Virus record (IMG/VR): IMGVR_UViG_3300024518_003522
Location: 1 to 39,687 of that record
Direction: 5' to 3' (one strand)
DNA: 39,687 nt
Source of the DNA: a virus
Translations under genes and position numbers: made by a program
The notes under the pieces: model-generated
Seen by the model: the letters and a program-made list of their open reading frames with translations, nothing else
What the model was told of the DNA's origin: nothing
The model's database searches: none
In this document: one piece after another, positions 6,314 through 15,050 of the stretch
Position numbering within the stretch: the stretch's first letter is position 1
Layout: every line of letters begins with the position of its first letter

Positions 6314-7906
6314 GTGGATTATTCAAAATTTTCAGTAGATGAAAAATTAAAATTACTTCAACAAATAGAGAAAGAAGAAAAAGAACTTGTTTCTCTTTTT
6401 GATGAAACTAAACAAGCGGATCCTTATTGGTGGTATCGACCCTCTTCAGGAGCTGTTACTTCCGAAGCTCGTGCATTTCTCTCTAAATGGTTAAAGAAAG
6501 AAGATATTCCTGAAAGATTTGATGGGATGCTCCAGACTTTTCAGTCACAAGCTCGTATTATAGGCACATTTGGCGGTAATCAAGCCGGTAAGACTTTAGC
6601 AAACGCCGTAAAGACACACGCTAAAATAACGGGAGAAGTACCTAAACATCTGAAAGGAATTATTCCTGAATGGAAATTAGCAAAGAAATGGCCTGTATTT
6701 GGTAGAGTTTATGGGCTTAGTAATGAAGTAATTGATGAAGTTATTATTCCTAAGTTTAGAGAGTGGATGCCTAAGAAATATCTGAAGAATGGAATTTGGG
6801 AAAATTCTTATGAGAAACAGAATAAGATTCTTCGTTATTATAGAAAAGGAAAATTTATAGGCCAAGTAAAGTTTATGTCTTATGAGAAAGACGTAAGCAA
6901 AACTCAAGGAGCCTCTTTATGGTTTGCGCATTTCGACGAAGAACCGCCTAAAGAGTTCTATGATGAGTGCTTGCCTCGGTTTATTGCAAATGGTGGAAAA
7001 GGTATTGATATAGAGTTTTTCATGACACCCACTAATGGATTAACTTGGGTATGGAAAACGATTCTAAAGAAAAGTAATGTCCCTGGATCTGAAGTTGAAT
7101 GTTTTAAAGTCCCTACAATTACAAATTCATATTGTGATTTAGGAGCTTTAAATAAGATGATGGAAGATTTAGATACTTACGAAGAAAAGAAAATGCGCGT
7201 ATTAGGGGAGTTTATTTCTTTAAGTGGATTAATTTATTCGGGTGAGTCCGCAATCGATACTAAAATACACCTAATTGATCCATTTACTATTAAATATCAT
7301 CGTTATATTGTTTATAGAGGACTTGATCCTCATTTATCAAAGCCCACAGCATGTATTGAAGCAGCAGTAGATAGACAAGGTATAGTATATATTGTAGGTG
7401 CATATAAAGAAAATGCCGATACAGAAAAAGTTAAAACAGATTTAGCAAAACGAGTAATGGAAAGAAAGTATCGGATAGGTTGGACAGCTTATGATAAGTC
7501 TTTAGACTATAATATTAAAGCCTTAAATGATATTAATATTATAGATAGACTAAAGAGACCTCCTAATCCTATTCCAGCAATGATTCCCTCAGAAAAATTT
7601 GAAGGCTCAATTAAAGCAGGCATTGATACAATTAAACAATATCTTAAAAAAGATAAGTATACCGGCAAACCTAGACTTTATTTTTTTAATACAAAAGAAG
7701 TATGGGATTTAATTGAAGAGATGCAGACTCTTGAACGTGATAAGGGAATTAACGAATCAAAACGGGGTGTAAAGGATAAGATTAAAGAAGGCCCTAAAGA
7801 TTTACATGCAGCATTACGTTACATATTTCAAAAACCCTTAGAATGGCTTCCTGTTGATAATTCTTCTACACTCAACGAAGACTATTTCGAAGAAAGGTAT
7901 ATATAA
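6314..7906 (+). CDS. terL: Large terminase subunit (DNA packaging ATPase/nuclease), 530 aa
   Basis: The start is GTG at 6314, seven bases after AAGGA. The ATPase domain has Walker A GGNQAGKT (87-94) and Walker B LWFAHFDEE (202-210, with Asp208 and Glu209), followed by the coupling segment MTPTNG. The nuclease domain has the expected RNase H-like acidic residues Asp338 (GLDPH), Asp394 (AYDKSLD) and Asp496 (PKDLHAALRY). Length is typical. It acts in the cytoplasm with the portal to pump DNA into the prohead and cut it. The portal gene follows after three bases. Confidence 0.95.
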   Translation: MDYSKFSVDEKLKLLQQIEKEEKELVSLFDETKQADPYWWYRPSSGAVTSEARAFLSKWLKKEDIPERFDGMLQTFQSQARIIGTFGGNQAGKTLANAVKTHAKITGEVPKHLKGIIPEWKLAKKWPVFGRVYGLSNEVIDEVIIPKFREWMPKKYLKNGIWENSYEKQNKILRYYRKGKFIGQVKFMSYEKDVSKTQGASLWFAHFDEEPPKEFYDECLPRFIANGGKGIDIEFFMTPTNGLTWVWKTILKKSNVPGSEVECFKVPTITNSYCDLGALNKMMEDLDTYEEKKMRVLGEFISLSGLIYSGESAIDTKIHLIDPFTIKYHRYIVYRGLDPHLSKPTACIEAAVDRQGIVYIVGAYKENADTEKVKTDLAKRVMERKYRIGWTAYDKSLDYNIKALNDINIIDRLKRPPNPIPAMIPSEKFEGSIKAGIDTIKQYLKKDKYTGKPRLYFFNTKEVWDLIEEMQTLERDKGINESKRGVKDKIKEGPKDLHAALRYIFQKPLEWLPVDNSSTLNEDYFEERYI

Positions 7907-7909
7907 ATT

Positions 7910-9805
7910 ATGGATCCTAAAGAACTAATAACAGACGAAACAAAACCAGGCAATAAGGATGAGATTCTTAATGGCGCGTTAGCTCGTTATGCTGAGTCTT
8001 TAACAATTCGTACACGTCTTGAACATCGTTGGACTAAAGATATGAAATTAGTTAAAGGCATTCCTTTATATAAAGAACGCCAAGATAGTTCAGTCCGAAA
8101 ACGAAATAAACTACGTTTTAGAAAGATTTATTCTAATGTAATGAGGCTTTTAGCTTCTCTATTCCAAGCTTTCCTTATTGATAAGAATAAGTTTAAAATT
8201 AGAGGCTTTGATGAAGTTAATGATTTTCAACGAGCCGAAGTCCTAGAAATAATGACTAAGTACCGTTTAAATTGGATGTTTAGACGTAGAGATGGGTTTG
8301 TTAAATTTTTATGGGGCTTCTTAGAGTGTATTGCTCCAGGTACCTCTGTAATGAAGGTTCATTGGCAATATAATGAGGAAAGAGAAATAGATGAGCCTTC
8401 ATTTACTAATTATCCTTTAGAACAGGTTGCTTTAGATTGGGCTGCTCCTACAGTGCATGAAATGAGGTATGTATATCTACAGAATTACTTAACTAGAGAT
8501 CAATTAGAAGATCAAGGGTATAATAATTTAGATAAAGTACAACCATTAGATATTCCTGTAAGTATCTTAAGGGACACACGTTTTCATGAAACAGGAGACC
8601 CTCAACGTGCGCGTAATGAGAGTTCAGGGGTAGATTATCAATCTGGTACAGTGGGACTTAATTTTCCAGGTCCTGGATCACAAGAATCATTAGAGAGTGT
8701 TAGAGATAGGGTGACTCAAAGATTCTTAGCCGTAGAATGTTGGTATAGAAAAGAAGGAAAAATCTGGTTTGGAGTATTTAATCCTCAAGGACGTGTGTGG
8801 TTAGTAGATCCTATAGTTAGTCCTTATGGGAAGATATATCCTATTGCTGTGGGTTCTATGATCTTAGAAGCTCATAAACTTATACCAGAAAGTATAGTAC
8901 AGTCATTAGAGGGGCCACAAGAAGACCTTAATATGACACTCAATCTTCGTAAAGATAACCAAATGTTGGCTATGATGGGAGGATGGAGTATTGATAAATT
9001 TGGTGGTGTTGATAGACAAGCACTTAGTAATCTTCGCCCTGGTTTTATTGTATCTCGTAATTCGGGACAAGGGGTAGTTGAACCTATACGTCTTCCTGAT
9101 GTTACCCAAACATCATATGTAGAAGCAGCCTCTGATCAAGCTATGATTGATGAAATGTCTGGTATTACACCTGTCAAACAAGGGCAGACAAGTACAGATA
9201 AAACAGGCGTAGCTCAAATTAATCTTTTAGAGTCTAATGCTAAAGAAAGATTATTTACTGCAATTGTTGGGGAAACATTCTTTAGACAAATTATTTATTT
9301 GTTAGCTTATCAGATTCAATTATTTGAAACTGATGAAAGAATCTTTAGAGTTGCAAATGCAAATCTTAGGGATAAAAATATCCCTATTGATAAACGAGAT
9401 AATATATTTGATCTAGAATTTGATATGGATGTAGAAATAGATGTAGGAACAAATGAAGTTAGTCGTGCAGTTGAGATACAACGTAAAATGGCATTAACAG
9501 ATAGAGCATTACAATCGAATAATTCCACTCTATTATTAATGAAAACAGGAGTACAGATTCCTAATCCTACTATTTTAGACACAGGAAAAATTTTAGAGGA
9601 TATTGCAGCTGATTTAGAAATCGATGATTTTAGTAAATATCGTGTGCCTGTAGCTCCACCTCCACAACCCCCAACACCACAACAGGGACAAGGTGGAGGC
9701 CAAGAAGCGCAAGCAGCGGAAGGACAAGTAGCTCCACAACCAAATCAACAAGGTGCAGATACATCAGGATTTTTAGAAGCCCTACAGAACGGGCTACAAC
9801 AATAA
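7910..9805 (+). CDS. Portal protein, 631 aa
   Basis: The protein follows the large terminase and has the features of podovirus portals: an early RFRKIYSNVMRLLASLFQAFL segment, a central SLEGPQEDLNMTLNLRKDN helix region and the tunnel-like ASDQAMIDEMSGITPVKQG region. The C-terminus (from about residue 583) is a Pro/Gln/Gly-rich, probably disordered tail. It should form the dodecameric ring at one capsid vertex through which DNA enters and leaves. Assignment rests on gene order, size and family resemblance. Confidence 0.88.
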   Translation: MDPKELITDETKPGNKDEILNGALARYAESLTIRTRLEHRWTKDMKLVKGIPLYKERQDSSVRKRNKLRFRKIYSNVMRLLASLFQAFLIDKNKFKIRGFDEVNDFQRAEVLEIMTKYRLNWMFRRRDGFVKFLWGFLECIAPGTSVMKVHWQYNEEREIDEPSFTNYPLEQVALDWAAPTVHEMRYVYLQNYLTRDQLEDQGYNNLDKVQPLDIPVSILRDTRFHETGDPQRARNESSGVDYQSGTVGLNFPGPGSQESLESVRDRVTQRFLAVECWYRKEGKIWFGVFNPQGRVWLVDPIVSPYGKIYPIAVGSMILEAHKLIPESIVQSLEGPQEDLNMTLNLRKDNQMLAMMGGWSIDKFGGVDRQALSNLRPGFIVSRNSGQGVVEPIRLPDVTQTSYVEAASDQAMIDEMSGITPVKQGQTSTDKTGVAQINLLESNAKERLFTAIVGETFFRQIIYLLAYQIQLFETDERIFRVANANLRDKNIPIDKRDNIFDLEFDMDVEIDVGTNEVSRAVEIQRKMALTDRALQSNNSTLLLMKTGVQIPNPTILDTGKILEDIAADLEIDDFSKYRVPVAPPPQPPTPQQGQGGGQEAQAAEGQVAPQPNQQGADTSGFLEALQNGLQQ

Positions 9806-9821
9806 AGGAAAGGGGTGGATT

Positions 9822-10187
9822 ATGGATTTTGATACACTAAGTGATGATTATTTTCAAGATAATAGTGAAGTTGAGACAGACCATACAGAATTAATAAAGA
9901 AATTAGAAGATGGAGCGCATTTAGAAACTATTCGTACTTCTGCCACTTGGAAAATATTTAGAGAAGTGTGGGAACGAATTTATCAAGATGCTGAAGCTCA
10001 ATTAGACAATGTTCCTGCAAATCAACCAGCAAAGATTATTGAATTACAATTAACTAAACGGTTCTATAAAAATGTATTAGCAACTACTATTAGAAAAGTA
10101 AAAACTGATGCAGTTGCTGCATTTCAACAAGCAAAAGAACGTAATATGTTACCTAGTTTACAAGCAGATTTAAAAAAAGATATTTAG
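9822..10187 (+). CDS. Hypothetical helical protein between portal and scaffold, 121 aa
   Basis: The ATG follows AAAGGGGTGGATT. The product has an acidic N-terminus (MDFDTLSDDYFQDNSEVETD) and a helical remainder with a WKIFREVWERIYQDAEAQL motif. No family recognised. Position between portal and scaffold is often held by small assembly factors, which is the only hint to its job. Confidence 0.65.
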   Translation: MDFDTLSDDYFQDNSEVETDHTELIKKLEDGAHLETIRTSATWKIFREVWERIYQDAEAQLDNVPANQPAKIIELQLTKRFYKNVLATTIRKVKTDAVAAFQQAKERNMLPSLQADLKKDI

Positions 10188-10308
10188 TATCTAAACATAC
10201 CAATTAAATACTAGTATATATAGATACTAATAAGGTGGAATTCGGTTCATTACCGTAATCAAATGATTCGAGTCTATTCTACCTACTCGTAAAACAAGGA
10301 GAAACACA
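10188..10308 (+). promoter_or_regulatory. Structured leader before the scaffold gene
   Basis: This 120-base gap contains an inverted repeat TAGTAT-ATATAG-ATACTA, then AAGGTGG, then a hairpin CGGT-TCATT-ACCG (10243-10255). Between that hairpin and the scaffold gene's own AAGGAG lies a nine-codon minicistron beginning ATGATTCGAGTC and ending TAA. I infer translational or transcriptional control of scaffold dose. No convincing promoter boxes were found. Confidence 0.35.
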
Positions 10309-11349
10309 ATGTCAGAAGAAAATAAACCGGTAACGCCTCCCCCAGCCACGCCAGAGGCTTTGCCGTCAGAACCAACAAGTGGCTCTATCGATAAAGACAC
10401 ACCGTCCCCTAAACAGAAAGGTCATGATTTAGGAAATAGGACACGTAACGATATTTATGACCGCTTTGATAATAAATTCAAAGATTCAGACTCTTCGTCT
10501 GATCAAGAAGAATCTAATGCAGGCACAGATTCAAAACAGGATCCTGATTCGGGAGAACACCCTGAGATAGTGTTAGACACTCCAGAGAAGCCAACCTCTG
10601 TCAAAAAGCGTAAGGTAAAGAAAGAAGCTTCTCAAGAGGAGCAAAAAACTGTACCATTACAAGCATTACATGAATCTAGAGAAAGGTTTAAAACTCTTAA
10701 TTTAGCATCTCGAGAATATAAATCTCAAACAGATGATAAAATTAAGGCTCTTGAATTACAACTTCAAAATCTAACAACTAAACTAACAGAATCTAGAACT
10801 GAAAAGGATAGTTTAGGAGATATAGATGTTTCTGATGTAGATCCAGAAAAGGCGGCTTTAAAAAAGCGTTTAGCTGAATTGGAAGGTAAGTTTAAATCTA
10901 CTGACCAAGAAAAGGCTATACAAGCTCAACTAGAAGCACAGAAAGTACAGCAACAAAAGATTCAAACAGTTTCAAAAGAATTAACTGAAGAGGGTTACCC
11001 AGGATTTGATGTAGCATTACTCAAAACTGGAACCAAACTACAAGAATTAGTGAAATCTGGAGAAATTACTGAATCTGAATCTGCTGATGCTGAGATGTGG
11101 AAAAAGATCTATAAAGAACAAATCTATAGTGAAGTACGAACCATCTTTAACGAACAAGCAAAAGAAGATACCATGGAAAAGAAACGTCAAGCTAAGAAAA
11201 AAGCTAACCTCATTTCTTCTCCTGGAAAAGCTCCGGAAAAACAAGAAGAGACACCTACGGAGGATCTCTCATATTCTGATTTTGTTAAACAGGGAGTTAA
11301 AGATCGGTTACAAGCTAATAAAAGAAAGTTTTATCCGCATTCTAAATAA
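10309..11349 (+). CDS. Probable capsid scaffolding protein, 346 aa
   Basis: The ATG follows ACAAGGAGAAACACA. The product is acidic and low-complexity at the N-terminus (about residues 1-90, rich in Pro, Ser, Asp and Glu), then coiled-coil (about 130-230), and ends in a basic segment (QANKRKFYPHSK). This architecture, and its place immediately before the major capsid gene, match scaffolds that template the prohead and then leave. No maturation protease gene is seen. Homology was not tested. Confidence 0.75.
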   Translation: MSEENKPVTPPPATPEALPSEPTSGSIDKDTPSPKQKGHDLGNRTRNDIYDRFDNKFKDSDSSSDQEESNAGTDSKQDPDSGEHPEIVLDTPEKPTSVKKRKVKKEASQEEQKTVPLQALHESRERFKTLNLASREYKSQTDDKIKALELQLQNLTTKLTESRTEKDSLGDIDVSDVDPEKAALKKRLAELEGKFKSTDQEKAIQAQLEAQKVQQQKIQTVSKELTEEGYPGFDVALLKTGTKLQELVKSGEITESESADAEMWKKIYKEQIYSEVRTIFNEQAKEDTMEKKRQAKKKANLISSPGKAPEKQEETPTEDLSYSDFVKQGVKDRLQANKRKFYPHSK

Positions 11350-11444
11350 CTGGAAATGCTCTATAAGCTTTTGCTTCTCCAAAGCTGGATGAAGCTCAGC
11401 TTTTATAAGGGTGGGAACACAAAACTTATGGAGGAAACAACAAA
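11350..11444 (+). promoter_or_regulatory. Leader of the major capsid gene
   Basis: The gap holds overlapping AGCT-containing inverted repeats (from about 11359 to 11410) and two ribosome sites: GGGTGGGA, which would serve an 11-codon overlapping minicistron starting at the ATG before GGAGG, and GGAGG, which serves the capsid ATG at 11445. Strong, structured leaders are common before capsid genes. No clear promoter or terminator is visible. Confidence 0.35.
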
Positions 11445-12401
11445 ATGGCTCACTTATGGGTAAATGATAGTGATGTTCACTTCAGCCCTGAATTGTCGAA
11501 ATTCCTTCGATACTCGGCGCAACCGAATCTAAAATTCCGACAGTTTGCTGATGTGAAAGATGCCATGGGTAAAGATCAAGGCGATAGCTTTAACTTTCCC
11601 AAGGTTGCCAACGTGTCCACTATTGGTGGAACTTTGGTAGAAACAAATACTGTACCCCAAGCCAGTCAAACCATAACGAAAGGAACTCTTACTATTACCG
11701 AATACGGAAATAGTATTCCTTTCACTTTTAAACTTGATACATTATCTCAGTTTGATATTGAGATGATTATCGACAAAGGTTTGAAAGATGATATGGTTAA
11801 AGTTCTTGATGCCGCTGTACATGCTCAATTTGATGCATGTGCGCTTCGTGGTGTTGGAACTACGACTGCTGCAATAACCGTTACTACGGATGGGACAGCA
11901 ACAGCTACAAATACTTCAGTTTTAAACGAATTTCATATTCGTAAACTGAAACTTGAACTCGAAAAACGCAATGTCCCAACTTTTGATGGGGAAACTTATG
12001 TGTTTGTCGGTTCATTAGAAGCTATTGAAAGCTTAAATGGTGCTATGGTATCTATTAACCAATATACACAAGTTGGTTATGAAAAGATATTCAATGGCGA
12101 ACAAGGCATGGTTCATAACGTACGGTTAGTTAAAGACAACAACGCCACTCGTTTAACTTATGACTTGGCAGCTCGAACAACTGCCTCAAAATCATTCTCT
12201 GGAGGCGAATCTGGAGAAGGGTTTATGTTTGGTAAGGATACTGTTATGGAAGGTATGGCTACTCCAGAACAGATTCGAGCGAAAGAAGTAACAGACTACG
12301 GTCGATCTAAAGGTCTCGCATGGTATTTCTTAGGTGGTTGGAAGATCATCTGGGACGATGAACCAAATGCGAAAATCATTAAATGGGACTCAGCTGCCTA
12401 A
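11445..12401 (+). CDS. Major capsid protein, 318 aa, N4 gp56-like family
   Basis: The ATG has GGAGG nine bases upstream. The sequence resembles the N4 gp56-type HK97-fold capsid family: an N-terminal SPELSKFLRYSAQPNLKFRQF arm, the beta stretch QTITKGTLTITEYGNSIPFTF, a long helix IEMIIDKGLKDDMVKVLDAA, and a C-terminal GGWKIIWDDEPNAKIIKWDSA strand. Codon use is richer in G+C than surrounding genes, as expected for the most abundant protein. Position after the scaffold agrees. Confidence 0.88.
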   Translation: MAHLWVNDSDVHFSPELSKFLRYSAQPNLKFRQFADVKDAMGKDQGDSFNFPKVANVSTIGGTLVETNTVPQASQTITKGTLTITEYGNSIPFTFKLDTLSQFDIEMIIDKGLKDDMVKVLDAAVHAQFDACALRGVGTTTAAITVTTDGTATATNTSVLNEFHIRKLKLELEKRNVPTFDGETYVFVGSLEAIESLNGAMVSINQYTQVGYEKIFNGEQGMVHNVRLVKDNNATRLTYDLAARTTASKSFSGGESGEGFMFGKDTVMEGMATPEQIRAKEVTDYGRSKGLAWYFLGGWKIIWDDEPNAKIIKWDSAA

Positions 12402-12414
12402 AGGAGGCAATAAA

Positions 12415-12819
12415 ATGTCTAATGGATATTATGATGATCCGATTCAAAGTATAAATATTGCCGACGTGGCTGATATAAGTGTTCCGGGAACAGCTGCGGC
12501 TGATACTGAACTCTTACGAATACCACTTAATCGTGCAATAAAAAATGAAACAACTGCTCGCCTCACTCTTAAAACGGGTGGGACGGCTGATGGCCCCAAT
12601 GTTCTTATTGGTCGGTCGTTAGCTGGTACGGGTGCTGTTTCAAACATTGGAACTCACAATGTGGGAACCTCTGCCGATGACCTAACTTCTACCGTTACCT
12701 TAGCTCAAACCGATTGGTTGACTGGGGACGTGTTAGTTATTTCTAATGCGGCTGGTACTGCTGCGTCAACGCCAGTACTATATGCACTAACAATTGACTA
12801 CAAATCTGATTTCGACTAA
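12415..12819 (+). CDS. Candidate capsid decoration or head-completion protein, 134 aa
   Basis: I chose the ATG at 12415, behind AAAGGAGGCAATAAA, over the longer frame inside the capsid gene. The product is Ala/Thr/Gly-rich and beta-patterned (VADISVPGTAAADTELLRIP; DVLVISNAAGTAAST), like head decoration proteins encoded directly after capsid genes. It may be an outer capsid ornament and, with the sugar genes next to it, a possible glycosylation target. Function is inferred. Confidence 0.6.
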   Translation: MSNGYYDDPIQSINIADVADISVPGTAAADTELLRIPLNRAIKNETTARLTLKTGGTADGPNVLIGRSLAGTGAVSNIGTHNVGTSADDLTSTVTLAQTDWLTGDVLVISNAAGTAASTPVLYALTIDYKSDFD

Positions 12820-12829
12820 TCAGCAGTTC

Positions 12830-12854
12830 GAGGGTCTGTAAAACCCTCACAATT
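12830..12854 (+). terminator. Partial intrinsic terminator or attenuator after capsid genes
   Basis: A perfect GAGGGT/ACCCTC stem (12830-12835 with 12843-12848) has a seven-base loop and is followed by ACAATTTT. The U-tract is short and offset, so termination is probably incomplete. It lies between the very highly expressed capsid genes and the sugar island, where lower expression would be expected. Confidence 0.45.
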
Positions 12855-12868
12855 TTAAAGGTGGGAAC

Positions 12869-13900
12869 TTGAAGAAACCAAAATTATTAATTATCGCTTA
12901 CAGAGCTTGGGGCGATTGGCTTTATACGTGTCCAATTATTCCTTATCTCGCAGAAAAGTATGATTTATATTTAGAGTGTAATTGGAAAGTTTATAACTTA
13001 GTCTCTAATGATCCTAGATTTAAATGGGTGTCTTATTTTCTTTATGAACGTTATCCTCAGCATAAATGGGGACAACTATTTGAAGAGCGATGGAAAAAAT
13101 TAGAGACTGATCTTAAACCAGATAGAGTTCTTAATTTAAATGGTTCATTAGAAGTAGAGTGTATTACTCAATGGTTACAACCAGAGCATGAGTGGCCTTT
13201 AGATAAGAAGCGTAAGGTATTTGGAGCTCGTAATTTCTATGACGCAGTATTTAAACGATGTCAATTAGATATCCCGGAAAAGTTAAAAATAGATGAGATT
13301 TATTATTCTCAAGATGAAATCGATATTGTAGAAAAATGGCACAAACGCACTAAAGATAAATTTAAAATCTTAATGCCAATGACAGGAAGTACCAGTCAGA
13401 AAGTCTTACATTCATGGAAAGAATGGTCTAATTATTTTGTTCAACGATACCCTAACGCTGTAGTTTATTTAGTAGGTGATCATAGATGTCAGAAGTCAGT
13501 TAATGATGCTAATATAACACACCCACGTATAAAGAATATATGTGGTTTAGATGCCCCAATAAAACAAATTTTTTTAATGACAAAATATGCAGATTATGTG
13601 ATAGGACCTGAAACTGGAGTAGTTGTTTCTGCGGGGATGTGGGGCGTGCCTAAAACGATGTTATGCACAACTTCAAGTACTTATCAGTGTACAAAATATC
13701 ATAAAAATGATCATTCAATTCAGTCTCCAATGGCTTGCAGCCCTTGTTTTAGTGCCATTTATCATATAGAAGATTGTAGAGAAATGTATGGTGATTTAAA
13801 GAAGAAGATTCATTATCCAGCATGTTCAAAGTCATTTGATATTAAAAGGGTGGTGCCATTTATTGATGAGCAATACAAAAAGAAATTTTCAACAGTATAG
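12869..13900 (+). CDS. Family-9 (heptosyltransferase-like) glycosyltransferase, 343 aa
   Basis: The start is TTG at 12869 behind AAAGGTGGGAAC. The N-terminus reads KLLIIAYRAWGDWLYTCPII, matching the GT9 N-terminal lobe with its Gly-Asp. The C-terminal lobe has YVIGPETGVVVSAGMWGVPK, the nucleotide-sugar loop of ADP-heptose:LPS heptosyltransferases. The fold is GT-B and the donor is probably ADP-heptose, since the next gene makes a heptose phosphate. The acceptor is unknown: virion protein or host surface sugar. A second GT9 enzyme lies 1.1 kb downstream. Confidence 0.8.
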   Translation: MKKPKLLIIAYRAWGDWLYTCPIIPYLAEKYDLYLECNWKVYNLVSNDPRFKWVSYFLYERYPQHKWGQLFEERWKKLETDLKPDRVLNLNGSLEVECITQWLQPEHEWPLDKKRKVFGARNFYDAVFKRCQLDIPEKLKIDEIYYSQDEIDIVEKWHKRTKDKFKILMPMTGSTSQKVLHSWKEWSNYFVQRYPNAVVYLVGDHRCQKSVNDANITHPRIKNICGLDAPIKQIFLMTKYADYVIGPETGVVVSAGMWGVPKTMLCTTSSTYQCTKYHKNDHSIQSPMACSPCFSAIYHIEDCREMYGDLKKKIHYPACSKSFDIKRVVPFIDEQYKKKFSTV

Positions 13901-14447
13901 AGATTCATTAATTGATGCATTAGATGCAATTAATTACCATGAAATATATCAATTAATTGATATTATTAAAACTAGACTTGATTATGGTGGAAAATTAATA
14001 CTGTTTGGCAATGGTGGGAGTGCGTCCCAAGCTCAACACTTAGCCACAGAACTTATTTGTAGTTTTAAGAATAGAACACGTCCAAGTATACCAGCATTAG
14101 CATTAAACTCTGATATTGCTGCTTTAACGGCAATAAGCAATGATTTTTCATTTGAAGATATTTTTTCAAGGCAACTGGAATCTTTAACTGGCCCGTATGA
14201 TACAGTATTAGCTTTATCAACATCTGGCAATTCACCAAATGTTATTAAGGCATTAAAATTAGCTAATAAATTAAAGATACCAACAATAGGATTTACAGGT
14301 AAAGACGGTGGGAAAATGAAAGATCTCTGTAGTCAGTGTTTTATTGTGAATAGTAATGATACGGAGCATATTCAAGAAGCACATTTGGCCGTAGGGCATT
14401 TTATCTGTCAAGAGATTGAAAAAGATTTAGTGGCCTCGAAAGCTTAA
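13866..14447 (+). CDS. gmhA: Sedoheptulose-7-phosphate isomerase GmhA, 193 aa
   Basis: The start at 13866 overlaps the previous gene by 35 bases and has AAGGGTGG upstream; length matches bacterial GmhA (about 192). The SIS fold is clear: GNGGSASQAQHLATEL (48-63), then LSTSGNSPNV (117-126). Metal ligands known from E. coli GmhA (His61, Glu65, Gln172, His180) correspond to His58, Glu62, Gln170 and His178. It should convert sedoheptulose 7-phosphate to D-glycero-D-manno-heptose 7-phosphate, the first step toward ADP-heptose. No GmhB or HldE is present, so the host would finish the donor. A DiaA-like SIS protein is less likely because the metal ligands are intact. Confidence 0.85.
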   Translation: MSNTKRNFQQYRDSLIDALDAINYHEIYQLIDIIKTRLDYGGKLILFGNGGSASQAQHLATELICSFKNRTRPSIPALALNSDIAALTAISNDFSFEDIFSRQLESLTGPYDTVLALSTSGNSPNVIKALKLANKLKIPTIGFTGKDGGKMKDLCSQCFIVNSNDTEHIQEAHLAVGHFICQEIEKDLVASKA

Positions 14448-14450
14448 GCC

Positions 14451-14495
14451 CCCACCTTCTTAAGTGAGTACAGGCCACCCAATTTAGGAGGTGGG
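14451..14495 (+). promoter_or_regulatory. Hairpin able to hide the methyltransferase ribosome site
   Basis: CCCACCT (14451-14457) is perfectly complementary to AGGTGGG (14489-14495), which contains part of the AGGAGGTGGG ribosome site of the next gene. The loop is 31 bases. Folding would mask the site and lower translation of the methyltransferase. Confidence 0.45.
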
Positions 14496-14498
14496 ATT

Positions 14499-15050
14499 AT
14501 GGATTATAAAGGAATCTATGATAAAGAGTATTATGATAAGTATGTAGAGTTAGGAGCAACGCCATTAGCACATGCTATATATTCAGGAAGATGGGCATTA
14601 ATATTAAAGTATTGTAATAACGGTAAGATTTTAGACTATGGGTGTGGTCCTGGATTCTTTAATGCCCATGGGCCTAAAGAGTTTATTAAACTTAATTACG
14701 ATGTTAATCCTAATTGTGGATTTAGAGAACTCCCTAAAGAACAAATTGATATTTTAGCAATGTGGGATAGTATCGAACATATTCCTAATTTTTATGGGGA
14801 AATAAAGAAATTAGATGCCGATTGGTTATTCATAACCACACCTAATTTAGAATCAGTGGTAGAACCCATTATTCATTGGAAGCATTATCGACCTAAAGAA
14901 CACTTATTTGCGTTTGATAGGCATAGTTTACAAGTTATTTTAGCTGATCTTGGTTATCAAATTGTAGAAATGAATTATGATGAGGGTAAATTAAGAGATC
15001 CTAATAGACCACAGGCTATTCTAACTGTAGTAGCAAAGAAGGTCTCTTAA
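14499..15050 (+). CDS. Class I SAM-dependent methyltransferase, 183 aa
   Basis: The ATG follows AGGAGGTGGGATT. Motif I is ILDYGCGPGFF (residues about 44-54), with an acidic residue after the next strand in YDVNPN, and a post-I segment DILAMWDSIEHI typical of Methyltransf_11/23 enzymes, which often modify sugars or small molecules. It is shorter than many but complete. Lying between two glycosyltransferases and after GmhA, it probably methylates a sugar or glycan. Its stop overlaps the next start (TAATG). Confidence 0.8.
   Translation: MDYKGIYDKEYYDKYVELGATPLAHAIYSGRWALILKYCNNGKILDYGCGPGFFNAHGPKEFIKLNYDVNPNCGFRELPKEQIDILAMWDSIEHIPNFYGEIKKLDADWLFITTPNLESVVEPIIHWKHYRPKEHLFAFDRHSLQVILADLGYQIVEMNYDEGKLRDPNRPQAILTVVAKKVS

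Noticed and set aside
10231-10285. tRNA-like element with a near-complementary acceptor and a TTCGAGT loop
   Set aside because: Only about 54 bases span the would-be acceptor arms, one arm is missing and the T-stem has a mismatch; it is too short for a tRNA and the pieces are explained by a ribosome site and hairpin.
11087-11392. 101-codon basic frame overlapping the scaffold gene
   Set aside because: It is a shifted frame of the scaffold's Lys-rich C-terminal half and has no ribosome site.
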